The translations under genes were made by a program, and so were the position numbers. Below the pieces are notes generated by a model. It was not told the origin of the DNA, did not search any database, and saw only the letters and a list, made by a program, of their open reading frames with translations. From Nocardioides flavus (ex Wang et al. 2016) (GTDB taxonomy: Bacteria > Actinomycetota > Actinomycetes > Propionibacteriales > Nocardioidaceae), in assembly GCF_014653115.1 (NCBI RefSeq), contig NZ_BNAD01000001.1:682001-746000 (forward strand): DNA of 64,000 nucleotides. The letters run 5' to 3'. Of the stretch, positions 42,764-51,608 are shown in pieces; position 1 is the stretch's first letter; each line of letters starts with the position of its first letter.

Positions 42764-43432
42764 TCAGTCGGCGCGGCCCACGCGGAGGTGGTCGAGCAGG
42801 CGGTCGAGGAGCCGGTCCCAGTCGGCGCGCGCGGCGTCGGGCACCACGTGCCGGAGGTCGGGGTGCCGGGCCAGCCAGCGGTCGGCGAGGGTGGTGATGC
42901 CGCTGAACATCAGCGCCAGCGTCAGGTCGAGGTCGAGGTCGTCGAGTCCGGGGGCCCGGCGCTGCAGGTGCTCGCGCAGGCGCCCGCCGACGTGCTCGAA
43001 GGCGGTGCGCGAGATGTGCTGCGCACGCTCGTCGCCCGGGCCGGGAGCGCCGAGCACGAGGTGGATCGACGCGATCGCGGTCGGCAGGTCCACCCCGCGG
43101 GCGGCCCCGGCGACGGCAGCGAGGACCGTACGGCCGTCGGTCCCCCCGGGCTCTTCGGCGGGGAGCGCGGCGGTGCGGCGGTCGACCTCGGCGAGCAGCG
43201 AGGTGGTGGTCTCGGCGAGGAGCTGCTCGCACACGGCGACGAGCAGCGCCTCGAGGCCGGCGAAGTGGTTGAAGACGGTGCGGCGCGAGACCCCGGCGCG
43301 CATGGCGACCTGGTCGACGGTGAACCCGTCGGGGCCGTGCTCGGTGGCAAGCGAGCGCGCCGCGTCGAGGATGGCGACGCGACGCCCGGCCAGCAGCGTG
43401 CTGCGTCCGTCGGGGCGCGGGTCCGTGCTCAC
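42764..43432 (-). CDS. TetR family transcriptional regulator
   Basis: A 222-residue repressor. The N-terminal HTH reads VAILDAARSLATEHGPDGFT then VDQVAMRAGVSRRTVFNHFAG. The C-terminal domain is the helical ligand-binding type. It sits just upstream of the MMPL gene in the same direction, and a perfect TTGCAC/GTGCAA dyad lies 11 bp before its own start, so autoregulation and control of the transporter are likely. GTG at 43432; there is no in-frame ATG nearby. Confidence 0.9.
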   Translation of the reverse strand: MSTDPRPDGRSTLLAGRRVAILDAARSLATEHGPDGFTVDQVAMRAGVSRRTVFNHFAGLEALLVAVCEQLLAETTTSLLAEVDRRTAALPAEEPGGTDGRTVLAAVAGAARGVDLPTAIASIHLVLGAPGPGDERAQHISRTAFEHVGGRLREHLQRRAPGLDDLDLDLTLALMFSGITTLADRWLARHPDLRHVVPDAARADWDRLLDRLLDHLRVGRAD

Positions 43433-43442
43433 CCGGCCATAG

Positions 43443-43457
43443 TTGCACTCAGTGCAA
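43443..43457. promoter_or_regulatory. Probable TetR operator
   Basis: Perfect dyad TTGCAC and GTGCAA around a 3-base centre, 11 bp upstream of the TetR start and overlapping what should be its promoter. The form TTGCACTxAGTGCAA is typical of TetR-family sites in actinobacteria. Assignment is by position and symmetry. Confidence 0.65.
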
Positions 43458-43486
43458 AATAATCACCCGGGAGGGGTCAGCCGCAG

Positions 43487-43732
43487 GTGTCCGCGGCGGG
43501 CATCTGGCGCGTCGAAGCGCAGGCTACCGAGTCCTACGACGACATCGGATTGATATATGCGTTCGCCGTGGTGGACACCGAGAACAACGTCACCTGCTCC
43601 AGCAGCGCGACTGAGGCCACCTTCACCCAGTCAGCGTTGAACCTCAAGGGAATCTCGGCGCAGGATCTCAACCTGTCCAGCAATGAAGCCGACGGCACTT
43701 CGATCACGGCCGACGTCGCCTTCACATGTTGA
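43487..43732 (+). CDS. Small hypothetical protein, possibly a fragment of a secreted protein
   Basis: An 81-residue frame with lower G+C and weaker codon bias than its neighbours (it contains ttgatatatgcg and several A/T-ending codons). GTG at 43487 follows GGAGGGG. It begins SAAGIWRVEAQATESYDDIG and ends VAFTC, with Ser/Thr-rich sequence like an exported domain but no signal peptide. Two cysteines (one in NVTCSSS, one C-terminal) could pair. It lies beside tRNA-Ser, a common integration site, so it may be the remnant of a larger or imported gene. Confidence 0.45.
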   Translation: MSAAGIWRVEAQATESYDDIGLIYAFAVVDTENNVTCSSSATEATFTQSALNLKGISAQDLNLSSNEADGTSITADVAFTC

Positions 43733-43801
43733 TCTGATCCGCCGCGAGCCGACGGCGCCGCGAACCCGGCACGTATCTGGCACCTCCCGATAAGCAGCAC
43801 A

Positions 43802-43833
43802 GCCCCTGACCCGCGTTCTCGCGGGTCAGGGGC
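43802..43833. terminator. 14-bp perfect hairpin downstream of tRNA-Ser
   Basis: Arms GCCCCTGACCCGCG and CGCGGGTCAGGGGC are perfect around a TTCT loop, 14 bp beyond the 3' end of the leftward tRNA gene. It should terminate tRNA transcription and also face the small rightward gene ending at 43732. Confidence 0.75.
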
Positions 43834-43847
43834 CGTTTCCTGCTGGG

Positions 43848-43937
43848 TGGCGGTGACGGAGGGATTTGAACCCTCGGTGGACTTGCGCCCACAAACGCTT
43901 TCGAGGCGTTCTCCTTAGGCCGCTCGGACACGTCACC
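43848..43937 (-). tRNA. tRNA-Ser (anticodon CGA)
   Basis: Read on the minus strand, a 90-nt type II tRNA including an encoded CCA. The acceptor stem pairs GGTGACG (43937-43931) with CGTCACC. The anticodon loop CTCGAAA gives CGA, decoding UCG. A long variable arm (TGTGGGCGCAAGTCCACC region) marks a serine tRNA, and the T loop GGTTCAAATCC is standard. A perfect hairpin follows as terminator. Confidence 0.97.
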
Positions 43938-44094
43938 GGCGCGAACGTTACCGGAGGTGGCGCGCAGGACCGAAACCGGCGCCGGGGTCCGCCGCCACAG
44001 GGGTGGACGCACCCATGGCCAGCGGATGCCCCCGACCGGTACGTTTCGCCGCACGCCTGTGCTCGCACCACTCGCGAGGGGAAGGAGGTCGACC

Positions 44095-46017
44095 GTGGCC
44101 GCCGTACGACGTGTCCGCGACCTCGCCCGCGCCGCGCTGCCGAGGAGCGTCGGGGAGCGACTCCCGGCGGCACCTCCGCAGGAGGTCACCGAGCTGATCC
44201 ACGACAAGCGCTTCCAGCGCGCCGTCGCCAGGGCGGCCGAGGACCAGGGGCGCGTGGAGGACGAGGTCTGGGAGGAGGTCAAGGGCTACCTCCACGAGAT
44301 GGCGGCCGCCCACGACGAGCGCGCCTCCCAGGGCTGGGCCCGGATGGGCGACTGGTTCCTGCGTGCCTACGACGTGCTCGTCGACGAGGACCAGATGCAG
44401 CAGCTGCGCAAGCTCGACCGCACCCACAGCCTGGCGCTGGCGTTCAGCCACCGGTCCTACCTCGACGGCATGGTGATCCCCAACGTCCTGATGGCCCGGC
44501 GGTTCTCCCCGACCTACACGTTCGGCGGCGCCAACCTCAACCTCCCGGTGATCGGGACCTTCGCCAGCCGCACCGGCGTCATCTTCATCCGTCGCGCGAC
44601 CCAGGAGATCCCGGTCTACCGGCTCGCGCTGCGCTCCTACATCCGCCAGATGGTGGCCAACAAGCGCAACCTGGCGTGGTCGATCGAGGGCGGCCGTACG
44701 CGCACCGGCAAGCTGCGACCCCCGGTGCACGGCATCCTCAAGTACCTCACCGACACCGTGCAGGGAGACGAGCAGGGCGACTCCCCGGACCAGGAGGCGC
44801 CGGACGTGCAGGTCGTGCCGGTCTCGGTGGTCTACGACCAGCTGCACGAGGTGTCGCTGATGACCGACGAGGCGCGCGGCGCCAGCAAGACGCCGGAGGA
44901 CTGGCGCTGGCTGGTCCGGTTCGCGCGCCTGCAGCGCAACCGCCTCGGCCGGGCCTACCTGAGCATCGGCGAGCCGTTCTCGCTGCGCGAGCGGCTGGAC
45001 GAGCTCGCCGCCGAGGGCGTCACCGGCCACCAGGCCGTCGAGCGCGTCGCGCTCGACATCTCCCACCGCCTCAACCGCGCCACCCCGGTCACCACCACCG
45101 CGATCGTGTCGCTGGCGCTGCTCGGTGCCGACCGCGCGCTGACCGTCGACGAGGTCCTCGAGACCGTCGAGCCGCTCGCGGCCTACATCGACGCCCGCCA
45201 GTGGCCCGTCGCCGGCGCCGCCGACCTCCGGGACCGCTCGACCATCCGCCGCGCGCTCACCGAGCTGACGCGCAGCGGCGTGCTCACGGCGTACGACCAG
45301 GGCACCGAGCCGGTGTGGAAGATCGGCGACGACCAGCACCTCGTCGCCGCGTTCTACCGCAACACCGTGATCCACATCCTCGTCGAGCGGGCGATCGGCG
45401 AGATGGCGCTGCTCACCGTCAGCGAGCTCGGCCCCGGCGCGGAGCTGCCGCCGGGCGGGGAGCTCCAGGTGGGCTGGGAGGAGGCCAAGCGGATGCGCGA
45501 CCTCCTCAAGTTCGAGTTCTTCTTCCCCTCCCGCGCCGACTTCGAGGACGACCTGCGCACCGAGCTGCGCCTGCTCGTCGGCGAGGGCGTGACCGAGATG
45601 ACGCCGACACGTGCCCGCGAGCTCCTCGTCGGCGCCCGCCCGCACCTCGCGCACCTCGTGCTGCGACCGTTCCTCGACGCCTACCTCGTCGTCGCCGACC
45701 GGCTCGCCGACCACGGTGACGCGCCGGTCGACGAGGACGCCCTGCTCGCCGACTCGCTCGCGGTCGGGCAGCAGTGGGCGCTGCAGCGCCGGGTGGCGAG
45801 CGAGGAGTCGATCTCGCTCGAGCTCTTCCGGACGGCGCTGTCGCTGGCGCGTCACAAGGGCCTGCTCGAGTCCGGGGAGGGCATCGGCTCGGCCCGCGAG
45901 GCGTTCGCCGCCGAGCTGCGCGACTCGGTGCGGCGGGTCAACATCATCGGCGAGATCGCGGGCGAGCCCGTGCAGGTGGTCCTGCCCCCGGTCCCGCGGC
46001 AGCAGGAGCAGGTGTGA
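44095..46017 (+). CDS. plsB: Glycerol-3-phosphate 1-O-acyltransferase
   Basis: A 640-residue enzyme making lysophosphatidate from glycerol-3-phosphate and acyl-CoA or acyl-ACP. The catalytic HRSYLD (His-x4-Asp) is at about 119-124, followed by GGANLNLPVIG, FIRRATQEIPVY and WSIEGGRTRTGKL, the PlsB/DHAPAT blocks. The C-terminal half is helical. GTG at 44095 follows GGAAGGAGG with 6-base spacing. The next two genes start within its stop region, forming a glycerolipid operon. Confidence 0.9.
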   Translation: MAAVRRVRDLARAALPRSVGERLPAAPPQEVTELIHDKRFQRAVARAAEDQGRVEDEVWEEVKGYLHEMAAAHDERASQGWARMGDWFLRAYDVLVDEDQMQQLRKLDRTHSLALAFSHRSYLDGMVIPNVLMARRFSPTYTFGGANLNLPVIGTFASRTGVIFIRRATQEIPVYRLALRSYIRQMVANKRNLAWSIEGGRTRTGKLRPPVHGILKYLTDTVQGDEQGDSPDQEAPDVQVVPVSVVYDQLHEVSLMTDEARGASKTPEDWRWLVRFARLQRNRLGRAYLSIGEPFSLRERLDELAAEGVTGHQAVERVALDISHRLNRATPVTTTAIVSLALLGADRALTVDEVLETVEPLAAYIDARQWPVAGAADLRDRSTIRRALTELTRSGVLTAYDQGTEPVWKIGDDQHLVAAFYRNTVIHILVERAIGEMALLTVSELGPGAELPPGGELQVGWEEAKRMRDLLKFEFFFPSRADFEDDLRTELRLLVGEGVTEMTPTRARELLVGARPHLAHLVLRPFLDAYLVVADRLADHGDAPVDEDALLADSLAVGQQWALQRRVASEESISLELFRTALSLARHKGLLESGEGIGSAREAFAAELRDSVRRVNIIGEIAGEPVQVVLPPVPRQQEQV

Positions 46018-47447
46018 GCGGGCTGTCGACCGCGGTCCAGGAGGCGATCGAGGCCATCGAGGCCGGTCCGCAGGGGCCGTCGGTGGGCGCGTTCTTCGAC
46101 CTCGACGGCACCCTGGTCGCGGGCTACACCGCCGCGACGTTCTACGGCGACCGGCTCAAGGGCCGCGACGTCTCGCCGGCGGAGTTCCTGCGTACGGTCG
46201 TCACCGCCGTCGACGGCGAGCTCGGCGGCGACCCGACCCGCATCGCCCACGTCGCCTTCTCCGCGATGCGCGGAGAGTCGGAGGAGGCCTTCGCCGACCT
46301 GGGGGAGCGACTCTTCCGGTCCAAGATCGCCGGCACCATCCGGCGCGAGTCGCGCGCCCTCGTGATGGCCCACCAGCGCGCGGGCCACACCGTCGCCGTC
46401 GCCTCGGCCGCCACGAAGTACCAGATCGCGCCCGTCGCCCGCGACCTCGGTGTCGAGCACCTCGTGTGCACGCAGCTCGTCGTCGGGGACGGCCAGTTCA
46501 CCGGCGCCACCGACGGCCCGATGCTGTGGGGCCGGCACAAGGCCAGCGGCGTGCGCGCCTTCGCCCGCGAGCACGGCGTCGACCTCGCCGAGTCCTACGC
46601 CTACGGCAACGGCTACGAGGACGTCGCCTTCCTCTCCTCCGTCGGGCACCCCACCGCCCTCAACCCGCACCGCGACCTCCGGGCCGCCGCCGCGCGGCTG
46701 GGCTGGCCGGTGCTCGACCTGAGCGACCCGGTCGGCGGCTCGCTCGTCGCGGCCGGTCGTACGCTCGCCGCGCTCGCGACGATGAACGCCGGGGTCGGCG
46801 CCGGCCTGGCGTGGGGCGCGGCCCGGGGCAACCTGACAGAGGGGCGCAACGCCGCCGTACGCCTCGCGACCCGGCTGCCGATGGCACTGGCCGGCGTCTC
46901 GGTCGACGTGCTCAACGAGGAGCGCCTCTGGACCCACCGGCCGGCGATCTTCGTGGCCAACCACCAGAGCGCCCTCGACATCCCGGTGCTCGGCCGGCTG
47001 CTCGACCGCGACTTCACCATCGTGGCCAAGAAGGAGGCGCGCTGGGACCCGCGCGCGATGGTCGGGTCGGTGGTCATCGACCCGGCGTGGATCGACCGCA
47101 GCGACTCGGAGTCGGCGCGCGCGACCCTCGACGGCGTCGTGGAGCGGATCCGGTCGGGCACCTCCTTGATGATCTTCCCCGAGGGCACCCGGTCGGCGAC
47201 GCCGGTGCTCGGCCCGTTCCGCAAGGGCGCCTTCCACCTCGCCGCGCAGGCCGGTGTGCCGGTCGTGCCGATCGTGCTGCGCAACACCGGCGAGCTGATG
47301 CGCCGCAACTCCCTCGTGCTCAACCCGGGCGTGGTCGACGTCTGCGTGCTGGAGCCCGAGACCGACTGGAGCACCGACGACATGAGCGAGCGGATCGCCG
47401 CGTTGCACGCGAAGTTCGAGGAGACGCTGGCGAGGTGGCCGTCGTGA
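46014..47447 (+). CDS. HAD-IB hydrolase fused to a 1-acylglycerol-3-phosphate acyltransferase (PlsC domain)
   Basis: A 477-residue bifunctional protein. The N-terminal HAD-IB domain has motif I AFFDLDGTLVAG (about 26-37) and motif IV AYGNGYEDVAFL. The PlsC domain has NHQSALDIPVLG (about 316-327, catalytic His-x4-Asp) and IFPEGTRSA. It would acylate lysophosphatidate, and the HAD part could dephosphorylate phosphatidate or a related phosphate, which is an inference. GTG at 46014 overlaps the plsB stop, and its own stop overlaps the next GTG. Confidence 0.88.
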   Translation: MSGLSTAVQEAIEAIEAGPQGPSVGAFFDLDGTLVAGYTAATFYGDRLKGRDVSPAEFLRTVVTAVDGELGGDPTRIAHVAFSAMRGESEEAFADLGERLFRSKIAGTIRRESRALVMAHQRAGHTVAVASAATKYQIAPVARDLGVEHLVCTQLVVGDGQFTGATDGPMLWGRHKASGVRAFAREHGVDLAESYAYGNGYEDVAFLSSVGHPTALNPHRDLRAAAARLGWPVLDLSDPVGGSLVAAGRTLAALATMNAGVGAGLAWGAARGNLTEGRNAAVRLATRLPMALAGVSVDVLNEERLWTHRPAIFVANHQSALDIPVLGRLLDRDFTIVAKKEARWDPRAMVGSVVIDPAWIDRSDSESARATLDGVVERIRSGTSLMIFPEGTRSATPVLGPFRKGAFHLAAQAGVPVVPIVLRNTGELMRRNSLVLNPGVVDVCVLEPETDWSTDDMSERIAALHAKFEETLARWPS

Positions 47448-48856
47448 GTCCGTCCTCGTCATCGTCCTCGTCGTCGGAGGACTTCGAGCGCTGGGGCGAC
47501 GCGGCCGCCTGGTCCGCCGGCACCGAGCTCACGCCCATGCAGACCCTGCTGTGGCGAGCCGAGCGGCACCCCGTGCAGTCCTCGACCACGACGGTCGTCA
47601 TCGACCTCGACCGCGCGCCGGACTGGGACCGCTTCGTCGCCGCGACCGAGTGGGGCACCGGCCTGGTGCGCCGGCTGCGCCAGCACGTCGTGGAGCCCGT
47701 GGTCCCGACGGCTGCGCCGACCTGGGCCGACGACCCGACCTTCGACCTCGGCTACCACCTGCGCCGCGAGCGGGTGTCGTCGCGCGAGGAGATGCTCGCG
47801 GCTGCCGCCCAGGTCGCGCTGCGTCCCTTCGACCGGTCGCGTCCGCTGTGGGAGGGCGTGCTGTTCGAGGGGCTGCCGGACGGCGCGGCGTACGTCCTCA
47901 AGATCCACCACGCGCTCGCCGACCCGCTCGGAACCGTGCAGCTGCTCTCGATGCTCCAGTCCGGCAGGCGCGCGCACACCGCTCGCAAGCCTGTGGGCGA
48001 GGAGCAGGTCGCGCCTGCCGCTGCCGACCCGGTCGACCTCGCCGTCAGCGGGCTGCGCACCGACGTGTCGACGCTGCCCGGGGCCGTACGGACCACGGCG
48101 CGCGCGCTCGGGGTGGCGGCCGCCCGACCGCAGGCCGTCCTCGCCTCGACGCTGCGCTACGGGGCGTCGCTGCGTCGCCTGCTCACCCAGGCTGCCCCGC
48201 CCTCGCCCGAGCTGTCGCCGCGCACCGGCAAGCAGTGGTCGTTCCTCACCTTCGAGGCCCCGCTCGACCCGATCCGCACGGTGGCCCGGCAGGGGGGCGG
48301 CACGCTCGACGACGCCGCCGTCGCGCTGGTCCTCGGCGGCCTGCGCCGCTACCACCTGCGACGCGACCACCTCGTCGGTGAGATCCCCGTCGGCGTACGC
48401 GTCTCGCTTGCTCGCGCCGACGACCTCGGCAACCGCTTCGCGCAGGCGATCATCTCCGGCCCGCTGTCGATCGACGACCCGGTCGACCGGGTGGCCGCCG
48501 TGCGCGGCGAGGTGCTCTCGCTGCACACCGAGCGGGCGCTCGAGGTGCTCGACGCCGCCGCGCCGCTGGTCAACCGGATGCCCTCCTTCGTCGGCGCCTC
48601 CACCCTCCGTACGGCCGCCGCCCCCGACGCCTTCGTCCTCACCCTCCCCGGTCCGCCGCGCAAGCGGTTCATGGCCGGCGCGGAGGTACAGGGGATGTAC
48701 GTCCTCGGGCCCCTGCCGGGCGCGGCACTCACCGCCTGCCTCGTGACCTGCGGCGACACCGCGTGCATCGGGGTCAACGTCGACGCCAGCGCGGTCGCCG
48801 ACCTCGCCGCGCTCGAGGAGTGCCTGGCCGAGGAAGTCGCTGCGTTCTCGGGGTGA
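47444..48856 (+). CDS. Wax ester synthase/diacylglycerol acyltransferase
   Basis: A 470-residue WS/DGAT enzyme. The acyltransferase motif HHALADP (His-His-x3-Asp) lies at about residue 154. The N-terminal pattern LTPMQTLLWRAERHPVQSST, then PLWEGVLFEGL, and the C-terminal NRFAQAIISGPLSI fit the family. Such enzymes make triacylglycerol or wax esters as storage lipid. A polyserine stretch follows the start (SPSSSSSSSSED), encoded by a TCC/TCG run, and may vary in length. GTG at 47444 gives a 4-bp overlap with the preceding gene; GTG at 47435 is possible. Confidence 0.87.
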   Translation: MSPSSSSSSSSEDFERWGDAAAWSAGTELTPMQTLLWRAERHPVQSSTTTVVIDLDRAPDWDRFVAATEWGTGLVRRLRQHVVEPVVPTAAPTWADDPTFDLGYHLRRERVSSREEMLAAAAQVALRPFDRSRPLWEGVLFEGLPDGAAYVLKIHHALADPLGTVQLLSMLQSGRRAHTARKPVGEEQVAPAAADPVDLAVSGLRTDVSTLPGAVRTTARALGVAAARPQAVLASTLRYGASLRRLLTQAAPPSPELSPRTGKQWSFLTFEAPLDPIRTVARQGGGTLDDAAVALVLGGLRRYHLRRDHLVGEIPVGVRVSLARADDLGNRFAQAIISGPLSIDDPVDRVAAVRGEVLSLHTERALEVLDAAAPLVNRMPSFVGASTLRTAAAPDAFVLTLPGPPRKRFMAGAEVQGMYVLGPLPGAALTACLVTCGDTACIGVNVDASAVADLAALEECLAEEVAAFSG

Positions 48857-48945
48857 CCGGTGGCGGGTCCTTGGCGGGTCCTTGGCGGGTTGTCTCCAGC
48901 ACGTGAAGGCAGCTGCCGGCGACGGCGGGAGGGGATACTCACCGC

Positions 48946-49446
48946 GTGGGTGCTCGCAACTTCCTGGTCGAAGGCGTCTCAGGCACTGGCAAGAGCTCGG
49001 TGTGCCGAGAGCTCCGGCGACGCGGACACCACGCCGTCGACGGGGACCGAGAGCTCGCCTACCAGGGCGACCCGGAGACGGGCATGGCGACCGACACCGC
49101 CGACCACGAGCACCACGTCTGGGACCTCGACCTCGTGCGAGCGATGGCAGCCGATCACCGGGAGCGCGCGACCTTCTTCTGCGGGGGCTCGCGGAACTTC
49201 CCCCGGTTCCTGGACCTGTTCGACGAGGTCTTCGTCCTCGACGTCGACGTCGACACCCTGCACCAGCGTCTCGACCAGCGCCCACCGGACGAGTGGGGCT
49301 CGCGACCCGCCGAGCGCGAGCTCATCGTCCGGCTCCACGATTCGAAGGAGGACGTTCCGGGTGTCGGTGTGGTCATCGATGCCACTCGTCCGATCGGTGA
49401 GGTCGTCGACGAGATCCTCCAGGAGGCGGGACTCCCCACTACGTGA
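48946..49446 (+). CDS. P-loop kinase-like protein (AAA family, nucleoside/shikimate kinase fold)
   Basis: A 166-residue protein. Walker A is VEGVSGTGKSSVC (residues 8-20), followed by a hydrophobic strand VFVLDVDVDTL in place of Walker B. Lid-like Arg residues (RLDQRP, RPAERELIVR) follow. It resembles small-molecule kinases, not motor AAA proteins; the substrate is not recognisable. GTG at 48946 follows a GGGAGGGG run about 10 bases upstream. A run of GGCGGGTCCTT repeats lies just before it. Confidence 0.75.
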   Translation: MGARNFLVEGVSGTGKSSVCRELRRRGHHAVDGDRELAYQGDPETGMATDTADHEHHVWDLDLVRAMAADHRERATFFCGGSRNFPRFLDLFDEVFVLDVDVDTLHQRLDQRPPDEWGSRPAERELIVRLHDSKEDVPGVGVVIDATRPIGEVVDEILQEAGLPTT

Positions 49447-49465
49447 CGCCCGCGCATGCCTGTGT

Positions 49466-49491
49466 CCCCGCCATCGTGGGGACTGGCGGGG
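49466..49491. terminator. Terminator hairpin between convergent genes
   Basis: Perfect 8-base arms CCCCGCCA and TGGCGGGG with a 10-base loop; an alternative stem GTCCCC/GGGGAC uses the same bases. It lies 20 bp after the kinase-like gene and 13 bp from the end of the HNH gene. Confidence 0.6.
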
Positions 49492-49503
49492 TGTGGGGCG
49501 GGG

Positions 49504-50916
49504 TCATTGTCGGCGGGGTCGCGGGATGCCGGGCGGGATGTCGGGTGGGTCGAGCTCGGTGGTGCCGGTGTGGTCGCGGCGGTAGCGGTAGCCGTAGGGA
49601 CTTCTCCACTCGAACACCCCCGGCGCGGTGGTTTCGTAGCGCCAGGGTGAGTGGGTCTTGAGGCGGTGGTGGAAGCGGCACAGGGCGGCGAGGTTGCTCG
49701 TGGTCGTGGGCCCTGGCTGGGGTCTGCCTTCGGCTTCGGCGTGCTCGTCCCACGGCACGACATGGTCGATGTCGCAGCCGCGGGCGGGGCGGCCGCAGTT
49801 CGGGAACACGCAGGTGCGGTCGCGGAGGATGATCTGCTCGCGGATGCGGTCCGGGACCTTGCGCGTCTGGCCAGTGAGCTGGGTGTTGAGGTCGATGACC
49901 GGCTTGACCGTCACTCGGGTGCGGGTGTCGCCGCACCACGCCCGGATCTGCTCGAGGAGGACGAGGCGTTGGCCGTTCTCCATCCGTCCGGTCGGCCCGA
50001 AGATCGTGGTGTCGCCGGACAGGGTGGCGTCGAAGTGGGCGTGGATGACAACTTCCCGCGCGGGCGGCAGCCCATCAATGTCTGCCGGTCCGGTCGCGCC
50101 CGAGGCGTGGAGGTCGAGGGCGGTCTGGGTGCGAGCGAGGTTCCCGAGGGCCTTGGCGCGGCGGGCGTCGAGCGACAGCGTGGAGCCGAGTGCCTTCAAG
50201 GTTTCTGCACCGTGGGCCACGGCGCGGTCGAGGTCGAGCGCGTCGGCGAGGTCCACCTCGGCCTCGATGCGCATCGTGCCGGCGAAGTGGACGTCGTCGT
50301 CGTGGACGGTCACGTGGCGCGGATCGACGTGCAGGTAGCCGTCCTCCGGGTCCTGGGTGGGGTCGGCGGTGGCGAGGTCGTAGCGCTTGATGGTCTCGGC
50401 GACGAGGCGGTCGAGCTGCGCGGGTCCGATGCGGCCGGCGACGGCGGCGACCTGCGCGTCGACGAACCCCGCCGCCTCACGAGTCAACGGAGGGGAGGTG
50501 TGGATGGTGGTCTCGGCGACCGACCGCGCCCGCCACGCGGGAACGGCGCCGGCGTGGACCTGGTCCCAGAGGCGGGGGAGGCGGTGGCGCAGCTCGAGGG
50601 CGTGCCCGATGAGCTTCTTCGCCGCAGTCGAGCTGATGCCGAGGACGGTGCCGAGCTCCGCGACGCAGAACTCCGCCACCAACGGCGCACCCTCACCGGC
50701 GATGGGCTCTTCGTGCTCGCACCCCGGGACGGCGAACGTGGCGGCGGAGTGGATCGACTCGGGCGGGTGGAGGTCGGCCCACTGCGCAGCGAGCACCAAT
50801 TGGCGAGCGGCTTCGGCGTTCTCGGTCTCCCGCGACGCCTTGATCGAGGCGAGCAGGCCAGCGGCGGTGAGGGCGTCTGCCTCACCTGCTCCGGGTCCTG
50901 CCAGTACTTCGATCAT
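49504..50916 (-). CDS. DUF222/13E12-type HNH endonuclease domain protein
   Basis: A 470-residue actinobacterial protein. The N-terminal three quarters are the DUF222 (13E12 repeat) region. The C-terminus holds an HNH site: CVFPNCGRPARGCDIDHVVP followed by NLAALCRFHHRLKTH. Such genes occur in many copies in mycobacteria and nocardioids and behave like a dispersed repeat family; their biological role and mobility are unsettled. ATG at 50916 is preferred; an in-frame GTG at 50946 adds ten residues. A genome-wide-type palindrome lies upstream. Confidence 0.9.
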   Translation of the reverse strand: MIEVLAGPGAGEADALTAAGLLASIKASRETENAEAARQLVLAAQWADLHPPESIHSAATFAVPGCEHEEPIAGEGAPLVAEFCVAELGTVLGISSTAAKKLIGHALELRHRLPRLWDQVHAGAVPAWRARSVAETTIHTSPPLTREAAGFVDAQVAAVAGRIGPAQLDRLVAETIKRYDLATADPTQDPEDGYLHVDPRHVTVHDDDVHFAGTMRIEAEVDLADALDLDRAVAHGAETLKALGSTLSLDARRAKALGNLARTQTALDLHASGATGPADIDGLPPAREVVIHAHFDATLSGDTTIFGPTGRMENGQRLVLLEQIRAWCGDTRTRVTVKPVIDLNTQLTGQTRKVPDRIREQIILRDRTCVFPNCGRPARGCDIDHVVPWDEHAEAEGRPQPGPTTTSNLAALCRFHHRLKTHSPWRYETTAPGVFEWRSPYGYRYRRDHTGTTELDPPDIPPGIPRPRRQ

Positions 50917-51031
50917 GTGTTCGACCCTACGCGAACCCACCGACACTGACCATGGCTGTGGACGGTAAGTGGCCTACGACTTTTGACGGGTCTCGTGACG
51001 CGACTTCGTCGCTCCTCGCCCAGCGGGACGG

Positions 51032-51105
51032 GGGTCTCGATACGCCGCTCGTCCCTCGCGCGCTACTCGACCATCGAACAGAAGATCGGCTCCTCGACCA
51101 GCGGG
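51032..51105. repeat. Interspersed extragenic repeat of the GTCTCGATACG type
   Basis: GGTCTCGATACGCCGCTCG is followed by CGCGCGCTACTCGACCATCG and a second half-copy CTCCTCGACCAGCG. The GTCTCGATACG...CTACTCGACCA form is a very common intergenic sequence in nocardioid genomes, from general knowledge. It lies between the HNH gene and the tadA operon. It may be dispersed together with other elements. Confidence 0.6.
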
Positions 51106-51134
51106 GGGGTGTCCAAGCCGGCGAGGCGGAGCGG

Positions 51135-51608
51135 CTATCCCTCCGGCGACGTCGGCCCGATGTAGCAGAGCATCCGGTAGTCGGTGTCCTCCTCGACGTT
51201 GACGAAGCCGTGCCGCTCGTAGAAGCGGCGGGTGTCGGCGTCCACCTCGTCGACGTTGATGTGCATCTCCGGCGACCCGACCTCGCGGACCAGGCTCCGG
51301 CACAGGTCGAGGACCTCGGTGCCGATGCCGCGCGACCGGAGCGCCGGGACCACGTAGAGCTCCTCGAGCTGCGACACCGGACCGTCGAACCAGATCGCCG
51401 GCCGCAGGCTCACCAGGGCGAAGCCCACCGGACGGCCAGACGGGTCCTCGGCCAGGACGGCCACGATCTCCGGGAGCGGGAGCAGTCGCGCGAACCGCGC
51501 GGCCAGCACCGAGGCGTCGTCGGTCTCGGCGTCGAACTCGGTGTTGAAGTCCCACAGCAGGCGCCCGAGCACCTCTGCGTCGGCGACGGCGGCGCGGCGT
51601 ACGGTCAC
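51135..51608 (-). CDS. GNAT family N-acetyltransferase
   Basis: A 157-residue acetyltransferase. The acetyl-CoA loop is LYVVPALRSRGIGTEVLDLC, and the C-terminal DTRRFYERHGFVNVEEDTDY matches the GNAT end. The substrate is unknown. GTG at 51608 overlaps the tadA stop (GTGA), so it is the last gene of that operon. ENVR-like RRAAVADAEVLGRLLWDF forms the N-terminal helix. Confidence 0.85.
   Translation of the reverse strand: MTVRRAAVADAEVLGRLLWDFNTEFDAETDDASVLAARFARLLPLPEIVAVLAEDPSGRPVGFALVSLRPAIWFDGPVSQLEELYVVPALRSRGIGTEVLDLCRSLVREVGSPEMHINVDEVDADTRRFYERHGFVNVEEDTDYRMLCYIGPTSPEG

Noticed and set aside
47444..47500. Polyserine stretch as evidence of an unusual domain
   Set aside because: It is a simple codon repeat at a disordered N-terminus; the catalytic domain is otherwise normal.
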